Shown here: positions 26,159 through 36,171 of the stretch, one piece after another | Layout of the letters: each line of letters starts with the position of its first letter | How positions within the stretch are numbered: the stretch's first letter is position 1 | NCBI GenBank assembly: GCA_963774935.1 | Contig: CAVZGO010000013.1 | Location: 62,001 to 126,000, forward strand | Direction: 5' to 3' | Source: CAVZGO01 sp963774935 | GTDB taxonomy: Bacteria; Chloroflexota; Anaerolineae; Anaerolineales; UBA4823 | DNA: 64,000 nt | Position numbers and translations under genes: made by a program | Notes under the pieces: model-generated | Database searches by the model: none | Seen by the model: only the letters and a program-made list of their open reading frames with translations | Told to the model about the DNA's origin: nothing

Positions 26159-27730
26159 TCAAATTTCCTCGCCCGTCAGTGGTCTCAATCCAGGCTGCGG
26201 CTGTGGCTCAGGCAGCCAGGACCAGCGTTTCGGGGTAACCGGATCAGGCTCGGAAACGATCTTTTCAAGCACATTCAACAGTCCCATCATTGTCCCCACA
26301 TAAACCATGCTTTGAATATCCCAGGACATGTCTACGTAAGCATACATGAAATGCATAATGATATATAGCAGCGCAGTTAATGCAATGGCACTTAAGTCGC
26401 CTTTTGGCATGCGCAGCACCACTCTCACGCCCGTCATGACGGCCATCCCTATCAGGTACAACATCGCCAGAAAACCACCTACACCGGATTTCATCCAAAT
26501 CCAGATGATGGAGTTGTGGGTGATATATTCCCACCATACAAAGAAACTAATATCAGGCATGGGAATAATTATGTAGAATTTATTACCAAAGCCGACCCCA
26601 GTAAGCGGTGCAGCATGTATCGTAAAGCTGGCATTGACATTTTCAATCATCCGGTAGATGTTCGAAAGCTGATCTTCGTAGCTGGCTTGATTTGAAAAGA
26701 TGATCGATTTGACTGCATTGGCTGGGAGACCAAGCATATTCGTGCTGTTCCAGAATACAACCAAATACGCCGCGAATAGAAGGGCAACAGGAGGGATGAT
26801 CATCCAAAAGAGGCGCCTGTTTTCTTTGAACAGGATGATCCCCATGAAGGCGAGTGCAATTACCAGGGTCAGGAATGCTGCTCTTCTTTCCGCGAAAAGG
26901 TAGATCAAAATCACAAACGGCACCATCAGTCGGCAGGATATAGCGCTTGTTTGGCGATGCTTTATACATCCAAACAGCGATAACAAAGATGAAAAGACTA
27001 TTCATCCGCACCGCGGTGGCATGCTCAATAAGCCAATCTACATTCACAGAAGCATCTTTGAGGTTGGTAAAATAATCGATGGTGCCATAAATGCCAACAA
27101 ATAGGATTGCCAGCATGGCTACCCACAGCAGAATATTGACACGCTGCCGCGTTGTGATGAGGTTGCTTACCAACACCAGCATGCTGGTAAATAAAATATC
27201 GCGCGCGCCTCCCATAAAGCCACATTCACAATCCCGCCACGCGATAGCCCGTAAGCTATCCCAAAGATGATAAAGGCGGTGAAAACCATTGCTGGCCAAA
27301 ATAATGGACCGGTATAAAACTTGAACTTCCGCTCCATTGCAGCCCTACCCAGCCAAGAAACAAGAGTAACTAAGAGATAAACCTCCAGCGGACTGATAAT
27401 TAAACTATTGTGAATGAAGAAGATTGATTCAGCGCTGGAAAAATTCTTCACAAACGGATACCAGGGGATTAAGATCCCATCTCCCATTAACGAGAAAAAG
27501 AGGGCTAGATAGACTCCAAAGTGAGGCCGATAGAGAATCGCTACAATCCCCAATCCAAATATCAACCAGGCGATTATGGGAAGCTTCGGGCCTGAATATA
27601 GCAGCAAAAAGGCTAACACGCCGGTCATCCCCAGGATGCCAAGAAACCATACCAGCCATATTAGCCTTGCTCGCCGCGATTGTCCCATCACACTGGATGG
27701 GTTTAATCTGGCAGTAAAAATCGCCAACAT
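26159..27730 (-). CDS. O-antigen ligase/Wzy-like polymerase, two compensating frameshifts
   Basis: Three frame segments together form one membrane protein of about 520 residues with 10-12 helices: 27730 to about 27180, about 27180 to 26925, and 26925 to the stop at 26159. At the first join (YLPA to MLVLVSN, near 27181) one base seems missing; at the second (YILP to LMVPF, near 26925) one is extra, so the frame is restored. A large polar loop near residues 320-400 carries T-G-V-G-F-G and W-E-Y-I-T-H-N, matching the conserved loop of Wzy/WaaL proteins (G-x-G-x-G-x-F and the H-N motif). It would polymerise repeat units outside the membrane. The tail is Pro-rich and cytoplasmic. The ATG is one base past the stop of the upstream 47-codon gene. 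Confidence 0.75.
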
Positions 27731-27731
27731 C

Positions 27732-27875
27732 TCAAATTTTATTTAGAAAATAGTAGGTAAAACCGAGCAATAAACACAGGATAAACACAATCTGTGCGCG
27801 CCGGGAGTTTTTCCATTTAACAAAGAACATCCCGCCCATAAAGATTAGAAGCAAATAGAGCAGAAAATACTTCAT
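27732..27875 (-). CDS. Small 47-residue membrane protein
   Basis: ATG at 27873-27875 and stop at 27732-27734 enclose 47 codons. Residues 2-19 and 29-43 are hydrophobic, joined by a basic loop K-W-K-N-S-R-R-A-Q, giving a two-helix hairpin with the loop inside. The gene fits exactly between the kinase-like gene (stop at 27888) and the Wzy-like gene, whose ATG follows its stop by one base, so it is likely translated with Wzy. Function unknown; it could be a stabilising subunit of the polymerase or export machinery. Confidence 0.55.
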   Translation of the reverse strand: MKYFLLYLLLIFMGGMFFVKWKNSRRAQIVFILCLLLGFTYYFLNKI

Positions 27876-27887
27876 AGAGTGATCTTT

Positions 27888-28658
27888 CTAGCCTGACGCC
27901 ACTCCCGTTTCTGTGATCGCGTCTTGAGGGATCAGATTCAGCAAGAAAGAAGGCGTGTAATTATATGTTTTATTCATGATGACACCCAAGACGGTGAGGT
28001 GATCAATTTCGTCCAGGGTAGAGCGCACCTTCTCAATGGGAGTCACTCCCTGATGAACAACCAGACAGCAGGCATCTCCTAGTGAAGCCAGTGGAACAGC
28101 GTCGTTCGTCGCTGAGACAGCGGGAATATCCAATACAAGATACTCATACTGCTCGCTTAACTGGTATAAGATCTCTTTAAGCAATGTACTACGAGATAAT
28201 ACCGGCCTGCTGGTCACTTCCATACGTCCAGCAGGTAACAGGCACAAGTTAGGCCGGTCGGTGCGCAGAATTGCCTGCTCCAGTTTAATCTCTTCCGTCA
28301 GCACACCCGCCAGACCGCGGTTCTTTTCCGGTAGATTCTGATCACCTGGCAACACAATTGAGTTGTCCGGCCACCACCAGTTAAGTTCCACCGCACAAAC
28401 ATTGGCATCCAGATCATTTGCCAGGGTAGTTGCCAACGCCCTGGAAAGATAAGTGACTCCTTCTTGCCGAAGAGAGGACACCAGTGCAATGCGGGCAGGC
28501 AAAGTCTTTTTGGTTATCAAACGGGAAATTGTCCGGCGAACTGATTCGACTACCTCGCCAGGAAATGTCATCAGTGTGGTGCCATCTTCGGCATTTAACG
28601 CCAGAGATAGCAGTTTATGCTCTGATTCTTCACGTACCATTCTACGCCAGAATTTCAT
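27888..28658 (-). CDS. CpsD/BY-kinase-like ParA-fold protein lacking the Walker A lysine
   Basis: The 256-residue protein aligns in layout with the cytoplasmic ATPase of bacterial tyrosine kinases (CpsD/CapB): an E-S-V-R-R-T-I-S helix, the P-loop region at 59-72, L-D-I-P-A-V (about 175, Walker A'/B region) and a late G-V-I-M-N-K strand. The P-loop reads S-S-L-R-Q-E-G-V-T instead of S-S-x-P-G-E-G-K-[ST]: Gly is Gln65 and the lysine is Val68. There is no Tyr-rich C-terminal tail. ATP hydrolysis and tyrosine phosphorylation are therefore doubtful. It lies between Wzx and Wzy and 1.5 kb past Wzz, as expected for the Wzz-partner ATPase. Confidence 0.75.
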   Translation of the reverse strand: MKFWRRMVREESEHKLLSLALNAEDGTTLMTFPGEVVESVRRTISRLITKKTLPARIALVSSLRQEGVTYLSRALATTLANDLDANVCAVELNWWWPDNSIVLPGDQNLPEKNRGLAGVLTEEIKLEQAILRTDRPNLCLLPAGRMEVTSRPVLSRSTLLKEILYQLSEQYEYLVLDIPAVSATNDAVPLASLGDACCLVVHQGVTPIEKVRSTLDEIDHLTVLGVIMNKTYNYTPSFLLNLIPQDAITETGVASG

Positions 28659-28660
28659 CT

Positions 28661-30154
28661 TTACCCTCTCACTCCGGATGTTTCCGGTTTTAATTTACGA
28701 ATACGCGCCACCAGGCTTTGCAGCATCGATCCAAACATATCCCGGTCTTCTTTTGGTATCACTTTCAGCACAACGATCGCGCCGCTATAAATAACAGCAC
28801 CAACAATGATAGGCACGAGAATGAACATATCACGCAACCACCAAGTACCAGCAACCATCAGGAGACCAGCTGCGACTATTCTTATTGAAGGCCATCCATT
28901 CGGAGCGGAGCGTAACTCTTTGCGCAAGAGCCAAATCCCATAAATCGTCATTGCTGTTTCGGTAACCAAAAAGGAAAGTGCACCTCCGATGGCTCCATTG
29001 TCAAACTGGCTTTGGCAGAAAGGAATTAACACAATATCAAGCAGGATGGTGACACCAATCGCTATCGCCATGACCTTGGTCCAGACATTTTGCCGGTCGG
29101 TGGAAATTAGGAATTGACCGATCGCCATATTCTGGTAGGTCATAATCAGCACCAAGCCCATAATCGCCAGCACTACTCCACTTTTCGCGAAAGCTTCTCC
29201 GAACAGTAATACGACTAATTGATCAGATATCACCATCAAGCCCAAGCCAATCGGCACGCCGAGTAAAAGCACAAAGTCGATATTTTTCCGGAATAGTTTT
29301 GGCAATGACTCGGGATCTGCGGTATGGATGCGTGACATGACCGGGAAAACTGCCATCATTATTACGGTGGGAATGAACAGGAAGGTGGCGAATAAACGTG
29401 TTGCCATCGAATACCAACCAAGGACTGTTTCATTCACAAGTAAGGAGATGACAACAACATCGATCTGTGAATAGATGGTACGGACACCTATAATCATCAG
29501 ATATGGGAAGCTAGCTGCTAGCATCCACTTTGCCTTCGGAAAATGAAATACAAGACGCAGCGGCTGTAACCGCCTGAGAGCCAGGAATTGGATGATAAAG
29601 CTAATTGCCGCTCCTACGATTATTACGATGGCAACTTGTTTGAGCCCAAATCCGGCTAATAAGAGGGCAATGATCGCTACAGTGATGAACCCTTTCGAGA
29701 CGATATCGCCTATAGAAACAAACTCCATCCGCTCTAAACCCTGTAAAGATGCTTGACAGGCACCTCCAATTACTCCCAATAGACTCGATATGCCGATGAT
29801 GTAAATTATGGTCACCGTGTCTGCAGGATAATTAGCGAGAGAAACGTACAAGCCTGTAATGGCAAAACCAACGGCATAAAGAATGATCCGAGTAATCGTG
29901 GATGTGCTGTAAAATTCAGGCAAATTTTCAGGATTTCTGGCTATCTCCTTTACCAGGAACATATCCATCCCAAATGTGATGAGTATCGACATAATTGCCC
30001 AAATCGATATTGCCAGCTGATATTTACCAATTCCTGCTGGTCCCAGGGAACGAGTCATGAAAATTGACAAAACCAGCGATAGTGCCCAGGTTATTAATTG
30101 GGCAACCATCAAAACACTGGCGTTCTTGGCGATCCGTCGCCCTGTATTATTCAT
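28661..30154 (-). CDS. Wzx-type flippase (oligosaccharide exporter)
   Basis: The 497-residue membrane protein has about 14 helices and the start pattern G-R-R-I-A-K-N-A-S-V-L-M-V-A-Q, followed by a R-S-L-G-P-A-G-I-G-K-Y-Q-L-A motif typical of the polysaccharide transporter branch of the MATE/MOP superfamily. It should flip undecaprenyl-linked repeat units across the membrane. Its ATG overlaps the stop of the Wzz gene by four bases, and its stop is two bases before the kinase-like ATG, so export, chain length and ATPase functions are tightly coupled. Confidence 0.9.
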   Translation of the reverse strand: MNNTGRRIAKNASVLMVAQLITWALSLVLSIFMTRSLGPAGIGKYQLAISIWAIMSILITFGMDMFLVKEIARNPENLPEFYSTSTITRIILYAVGFAITGLYVSLANYPADTVTIIYIIGISSLLGVIGGACQASLQGLERMEFVSIGDIVSKGFITVAIIALLLAGFGLKQVAIVIIVGAAISFIIQFLALRRLQPLRLVFHFPKAKWMLAASFPYLMIIGVRTIYSQIDVVVISLLVNETVLGWYSMATRLFATFLFIPTVIMMAVFPVMSRIHTADPESLPKLFRKNIDFVLLLGVPIGLGLMVISDQLVVLLFGEAFAKSGVVLAIMGLVLIMTYQNMAIGQFLISTDRQNVWTKVMAIAIGVTILLDIVLIPFCQSQFDNGAIGGALSFLVTETAMTIYGIWLLRKELRSAPNGWPSIRIVAAGLLMVAGTWWLRDMFILVPIIVGAVIYSGAIVVLKVIPKEDRDMFGSMLQSLVARIRKLKPETSGVRG

Positions 30155-31519
30155 TTATGACTGTCCAATTCAACGGACTCAGACCGGTTAACCGAATAAG
30201 TTTCTTGTTCTACGGGATCACTGCCAGATTTTTTTATACCTCTTGTCTTCCGGCCTTGATCCAAAGGAGTGACATCAACACTCTGAGGATTGGGTATATT
30301 CGCAGCACCAAGCAAAGAAGCTGACCCTGTTTGAGTAGACATCGCAGTGCCAGGCTCCTTTGCCTTTTTCACTCGCCTCGGTTTTGGCATTGCACTGTCA
30401 GGATTGGATTGACGGTCAAGCTGCGGTTCTAATGCATCTGCAGCTCCGACCGAGACCGGATCGACTTCAATAATTTCTATGTCTTTGGTTTCTGAAGATT
30501 CTCGTTTCTTTCTCCTGAACAACTTGGCTTTCTTCTCCGGGTGGAGCCGCACCATATCAGGCACACTGGATAATACGGGCAGGTGGAGAGCATGCCATAC
30601 ATCTATTGGGAACCTCAGGCTTCTATCCAGCAGTGCACCGCCTGCGATCGCCAACAAACTGAGCAGGATACCAGCAATTACAAATACCGCAGCCTCCAGA
30701 GCCATTTGTTTTAAAGAACTTTCTGGTACAGTGGATTCGATGGGCGAATCGACGACGGTATACGATTGCAGAACATCACCTTCTGCTTGGGCGGCTGCCA
30801 ATCTTGCATTCTCGTCCTTATCCAGGGCGCTGGCATATCGAGTGGTGGCTAAATTTAACTCTGATTCCAGGCGGGCAATCTCGAGCTGCTCGACAATGGA
30901 GCGTTCACCTTTTAATGGTTCAGGATGGGCATCGTAATAATCATACAAATTTTGCCGTGCCGTGTCCAACTCAGCTTGATAATTCCCAATCAGATCTGTG
31001 AAGAAAGTTCGTGCCGTTCTGCTATCATTTCGATCGGCATTTATTTTCCAATCCATATAGCTATTGATAACCCCATTCACCAATTGAAATGCTAGATGGG
31101 AATTTTCGTGGGCTGCACTGACACGTAATTGATTATCTCCAATAGTATTCACCCAGACTGCTTTGCGGACTTCCGCAATCGTCTGGTTGACAATATCTGT
31201 TCCGCCATCCATGCGTGCTTCGAGTTCTGTATCCTGAATTACGGCACGAATGAATGAATCGGTTTGGAGCAGCTCATTAATCTCTCCAACAGTGATGGAG
31301 GCAGGGGTCTGCCAGGTGAAGTTAGTCCCACGGACTGACGTCAAGTTCGGCAAGGAGAGATTCCTGCTTAACAAACAGCACTCCCCTGGAAATATACTCG
31401 GGTTTCGAGTTAGCAAAGAATAGACCAGCTGCTATTGCCATGATAACCATTGGCAACAAGTAAAGCCAGCGGTGGCGGAAATAGCTCTCCATCATACGAA
31501 GGGAAATCAGTCTTAACAT
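30151..31519 (-). CDS. Wzz-like chain-length determinant, one frameshift
   Basis: The N-terminal 55 residues are in one frame (start ATG 31519: first helix LYLLPMVIMAIAAGLFF, then Y-I-S-R-G-V-L-F-V), the rest in another (from about 31365). Deleting one base in GCCG at about 31357 gives ESLLANLTSVRGTNF, a normal Wzz continuation. The protein is then about 455 residues: helix 1, periplasm-side coiled-coil-rich domain, second helix at about residues 290-315, and a 140-residue hydrophilic, Lys/Pro-rich cytoplasmic tail without an ATPase. That ATPase role would fall to the CpsD-like gene downstream. It sets polymer length. Confidence 0.78.
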
Positions 31520-31627
31520 TTGAACCCCTGCTTTCTAAAGATAAATGATTTGTAGCAAAGCAATTTTATTAAGATAAATATCGCTATGGGCGGATTTGCT
31601 ACCTGATCGGTAGTAATTGCCTGTTAA

Positions 31628-34505
31628 TCACCAACGAGGCTCCAGAAGGCAAAGTCTTTGGCGATCATCTGCAAAGTTTGGTGTATACCAGCCATCAGCG
31701 CTGAAACGAAGAGTAACTGTTTGGGTTCCTTTTGGCACCGTCATCCAGTAGCTGGAGAAATGTTCGGGATGATAATCGCCAATACCAGGTAGCTGCGACG
31801 ATTGGGCTTTGCCAGCTTTCTGATAAGGCCCGCCATTAAGTGACACATCTATCGTACCGATCCCCGAAAAACGCAGATAAGCGTTTGATGGGGCGGGTAC
31901 TTCAAATTTCACAGTTTGCGTTACGTCGCCATTCAGGATATAGCGCCGATCGGCTTTGATCATGGTGAACGGAATTGCCGGATTAATGCTTACGTTGTCC
32001 CAATGCCAGGTATTCGCAAAGCAGCCATGGCAGGATCACCACAATCTTTTTCAGGCGTGTAACTGTGGTGACCAAGCTGGAGGATGCCGCTGCTCCAACC
32101 CAAGTCCGTGATATCGGAATCGATCCACCACAGGTTATATTTCGGCATACCGAACTTAATGTGCGTTCGAGAAAGCGCAACTCAAACGTGCTACGCTCTC
32201 TTGCTGTTGGAGTAAGAACTTGATCATAGCTTATTTCCGTGGCAAAAGGCAATGTCGATGGAATAAAATTTTTGTAAATTTCTCCAGTGAATTTTCCAGC
32301 CCCCGAAAAATCCATGCGGATATGAAGGCTATTCTTCGGAGCCCCGTTCGAATCTACCTCAAAGTCGATCGGTAGAGCCAGATTTTCGTTATAAGGCGTG
32401 ATCCATAAATCAATCCAATCCCGACCGCTAGTGCGCAAGGTGGACACATCAAACGATATGACGCTTTTTTCTAATGAAAGATCGACCAGATGGTTGGGAG
32501 TAAGATAGATCACACCATAGCCGCTGGCATTGATAGCTGTCATAACATGGTTGCGGCATTGAAAGACTGCCATAGGATATTCACCCTTCAAATGATGAGT
32601 GGCAGGTGGTGGGTCGCAGTTCATGGAGTGTCCAGCATCCATCTCTTCAAGAGTGAACCAGGTGTCATCGTTGCGTGAATGAACCTGAACATCCCAATTA
32701 GCGGGTGCCCATGTTTGCGGGCTGCCTGGGGCTCCGTCGAAAGTATCTTTGAATGTGCCGCCAAAGAGATATTGTGAAGTGGTCGGCTTCTTCGTTAAGA
32801 TCAAGGGGAGGAATAACTGGTAATATGTCTCGGCGTCAGGCGTCGAGTAAAGATATAGTACTGCATCACCATTAAATGGTGCCGTAAAGGTAAGATTTCC
32901 TCCGGCGACCACGGTGCCATATGCGCCTCTACTGCCGTTCTCAGGGTTGAACCATTCAACAGTCAGATTCCCACTCGTACCACTGAGATCAACTGATACA
33001 TCTCCTCCCGTTGGCAAGTAAACCAGGTATTCAGCTTTCGGACCTGATGGATTGGCCAGCACAAAACCAGTGGAAGCCATATTCGGCACTGGAGTCATCG
33101 CCGTCAAATTCATACGACGGGCATAAGAAAGGGTGTAGCCCATATTTTTACGGATACTGATAAAAGTAGGGTCGTTCGGGTCGAATCCATCTGCACCAAC
33201 CCCATAGCCGGTGCCATCATAGACATCCATAAAGATTACGTTATAGCCGCGGGTAAAACTTTTCCAAATCCATTCTCGATTCCCACAAACCCCACAAAGG
33301 TGGTCAGTGTCCGAAATAATTACTTTACTGCCATCGGTCACAGGTGGATCAAAAAGATAAGCCCCATCGCCGTCATTGGGAGAGATCCACTCTGCAGCAC
33401 TGGCAAATAAATCGGCATTTTTTCCGAATGGCCAGACAACTGTCATACCCACGGGATGTTGTTTAGGTTTCCCTGCTTCATATTGGTGGATATATTCAAC
33501 CATATGACCCTGCCAGGTGAGAGAGTCACTGCTACTTTCGTTGCTGATTTCATACAGGACATTGTCTAAATCGTTGACAGTGTCGACGACTTTGCGGATA
33601 TAAGCCTCTTGCAAAGCAGTTACTGCAGGTACCTGCATCGTATGGACTTCTTCCCCGCTGCCATTGCCGCTTGGATCGCCATTAATCCCGTTTATATTAT
33701 TTTTATTGTTGTAGGGGTGCCCCTTCCAGGGATTGTTCAGGTTGAATTGACCCTTGGGATCCTCGACGCTCCACCCATTAAAAAGCATGATTGATACATA
33801 CATTCCACGGTCACCAGCGGCGATAATTCGTGCCCGCAAGCGGTCAAAATATGCCTGGTTGAATTTTGTCAAGTCATATTTTGGTTGGCCATCCAATGCA
33901 TATCCGGGTCCAATTCGTTGATAAGGTAGTGGTCCAAACCAATAGTTATTGTCAGCAGTCTCCACTGTCCAGCGTGACTGTTCCCAAGCCCACAAACGAA
34001 AATAATTGTGGTTATTCTGCTGTAAGAAATCCAAATAGGCGATGTAATCAAAGATCGGTGGCGGGTACCCCCCACCGTTATCTTGAAGATTTGACCATGT
34101 GTGTGAACCGGTCAGGTAAATCGATCTTCCACTGCCGTCAGTGAAGTAACGCGGATTTTGCGGATTCACGCGCAGGGGACCAGTCGCTTTTTGGCTGGTA
34201 ACTGGCAGATCCGGTTCGAGTGTTGGAGCCTGTGCATTGGCTACTGCTGTGCTGGGTAGAAGGTTGAATTTAATTTCGCGGGTGACTTCATCCAATATTT
34301 TCGGAACCTCGCGGTTAATTTTTGCCATTACTCGCTGCGGAGAGTAGCGTGTAAAGAACAACAATCCGGCTGCAAGAAGAACAAAACCCATGATCGCAAT
34401 CAACCCCATGCGACGCGATGGTTTCCTGATCACAGCCCAAAACTTCTGCCTAATTCCTCCCCTGCTTGACGAGTGTTCTTTCATCTGAGTGTTATTTTCA
34501 ATCAT
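31628..34505 (-). CDS. Membrane-anchored GH5-like (DUF4038-type) glycosidase, frameshifted near the C-terminus
   Basis: ATG 34505 has AGGA 8 bases upstream. The product (about 955 residues once two missing bases are allowed for) has a basic leader and one anchor helix (MGLIAIMGFVLLAAGLLFF), a linker, then a TIM-barrel domain starting P-R-Y-F-T-D-G-S-G-R-S-I-Y-L-T-G-S-H-T-W (about 130-150) with catalytic-type Y-E-I-S-N-E-S and W-I-S-P-N-D. A beta domain like the putative collagen-binding domain follows (V-E-W-F-N-P-E-N-G). The C-terminal 250 residues are a beta-sandwich; their frame breaks near 32162 and 32017, after which I-K-F-G-M-P-K-Y-N-L-W-W and N-T-W-H-W-D-N-V continue to the stop at 31628. 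It probably acts outside the cell on the EPS. Confidence 0.7.
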
Positions 34506-34631
34506 CACAATTATCCTGTTAGGTGTGTGAGTACCGGAGAATGAAACCTCTTGCTGGAAGGCGGTAAAATCCACCCATTCCTCCAACCAGCTACTCCACG
34601 CTCACCGTTCCTGATATTTCGTTCCGTATAC

Positions 34632-35285
34632 CTATAAAGTAACCTTGCGGCCGTAAAAGGCTTCAGCAAATTTGCTGGGAGAACGAGACTCCATGCCTCG
34701 CAAGCGCATCATAGACGTAAATGTATCTTCCGAAAACCAGTCTTTATCTGCCTGAGTGTCGAAATGGCTCATCAGAAGGCTGATTTTTTTGCGATAGACC
34801 GGTTCATCCAGGTGGACAAAGAAGTTAGGTACGCCAAGATCGCCGTCATATTTCGGAATTTCATATTCCAGGATGAAGTGGTCTCGAAAGGTATTCCAGG
34901 TCAACTCACAGATCAAACGATGATCCTGATGCAAATCATGCCGGTAATGGGTGAGGATGATGTCTGGAGATTCCTCCCTTTTCAATTGCTCAAAAAAATC
35001 TTTAATCTCACCGCCAATGTACGGGAAAAAACCGTCCCGAAATTCTTTAAGGAGAATTCTTTTCTCCTTGAGCGCTGACAGAAATGCATCGGCACTTGCC
35101 TGAGCTTCTATGGATCTTTTTCCCCTAGCGCCAAACACCACCCATGTCGCCTGCATATCAGGATACTGCGCTATCAATTGTAAAGCCGTGCCCCCACAGC
35201 CGATCTCAATGTCGTCACTGTGCGCACCCAGAAATAAAACCTTCAACGGCTTTTCGGTCTGCGGATTAATTGCCAGCTTGAGCAT
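34632..35285 (-). CDS. PIG-L (LmbE-type) deacetylase
   Basis: The 217-residue zinc enzyme carries the family start V-L-F-L-G-A-H-S-D-D-I-E-I-G-C-G-G (His and Asp ligands plus the catalytic Asp) and the second site T-H-Y-R-H-D-L-H-Q-D-H (about 112-122). Relatives remove acetyl groups from GlcNAc-linked compounds or act in antibiotic and sugar synthesis. Its first 20 bases overlap the end of the cytidylyltransferase gene, so it probably acts on a nucleotide sugar or lipid-linked sugar made by this block. The closely following DUF4910 and aminotransferase genes suggest an amino-sugar intermediate. Confidence 0.85.
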   Translation of the reverse strand: MLKLAINPQTEKPLKVLFLGAHSDDIEIGCGGTALQLIAQYPDMQATWVVFGARGKRSIEAQASADAFLSALKEKRILLKEFRDGFFPYIGGEIKDFFEQLKREESPDIILTHYRHDLHQDHRLICELTWNTFRDHFILEYEIPKYDGDLGVPNFFVHLDEPVYRKKISLLMSHFDTQADKDWFSEDTFTSMMRLRGMESRSPSKFAEAFYGRKVTL

Positions 35286-36156
35286 AGCTGCTTACTTTCG
35301 GGTGAAAGCCATTGGCGTTGGGAGTGTAGAGTTTGCTATTCAAAAGAAAAGAGGCGTGGTGAGCTCTTTTTTCTTCTTCGCTTTGTTCCCAAACTGTCCA
35401 AGGAGTATCGCCGCGTGAATACATATCATCGAACAACTTCTTCTCTTTGAGCGTATCCATGCATGCCCAAAAACCACAATGGCGATGTGCAGCCAGTTGT
35501 TGCTCCGCGATCAAGCGCTGGAATGGCTCGTACACCAGCTCCTCACCATCGTGGATGTAATCAAATATTTCTTTCTTGAAAATAAAGAAACCCCCATTGA
35601 TCCAAAGCTCCTCGTCGACAACTGGGGCAATCTTGGAGACCAGACCATTTTCACCTACAGAAACTACATGGAAGGACTGCGATGGCTGGACACACAGAAA
35701 GCTGGCAACCTTATCTTGCTGGTAAAAGTTATCGATATATCCGGGCAGGTACAGATCGGTCAGCCCGTCGGCATAGTTCGCCATGAACACGTCATCACCA
35801 TCAAGATATTTCTGAACTGCCTTCAGACGCTGACCGATGTTCGACTGCAAACCGGTATCCGCGAAGGTGATTGTCCAGTCCTCGATATCGTTGTTCATCA
35901 AGTGGACTTCACGCCCACCATTCTTCAATACAAAATCATTGGACAGGCATTCGTTATAGTTCAGGAAATAGTTCTTGATCACTTCGCTGCGATTGCCTAG
36001 GCAGAGGATGAAATCCTTGTGACCAAAATGGGCATAATAGCGCATCAAATGCCACATGATTGGCCGGTAGCCGATGTCAACCATCGGTTTTGGGATTGTC
36101 TCAGAGTATTCTTTCAACCGAGATCCAAGACCACCACAGAACAATACAACTTTCAT
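35266..36156 (-). CDS. rfbF: Glucose-1-phosphate cytidylyltransferase-like nucleotidyltransferase
   Basis: The 296-residue protein has the intact nucleotidyltransferase loop G-G-L-G-S-R-L-K-E-Y-S-E-T-I-P-K-P-M (residues 8-25), in which E-Y-S-E is characteristic of RfbF rather than of RmlA (L-x-P-L-T). D-Y/N-Y-A-D-G-L-T-D metal-site and W-I-N-G-G-F-F-I-F motifs follow. It would make CDP-glucose from CTP and glucose-1-phosphate, the entry to CDP-deoxysugars. A CDP-glucose 4,6-dehydratase gene is not seen in the window. The C-terminal 40 residues look variable. The symbol is by motif resemblance only. Confidence 0.82.
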   Translation of the reverse strand: MKVVLFCGGLGSRLKEYSETIPKPMVDIGYRPIMWHLMRYYAHFGHKDFILCLGNRSEVIKNYFLNYNECLSNDFVLKNGGREVHLMNNDIEDWTITFADTGLQSNIGQRLKAVQKYLDGDDVFMANYADGLTDLYLPGYIDNFYQQDKVASFLCVQPSQSFHVVSVGENGLVSKIAPVVDEELWINGGFFIFKKEIFDYIHDGEELVYEPFQRLIAEQQLAAHRHCGFWACMDTLKEKKLFDDMYSRGDTPWTVWEQSEEEKRAHHASFLLNSKLYTPNANGFHPKVSSYAQAGN

Positions 36157-36171
36157 CGTGTCCTCCTACCT

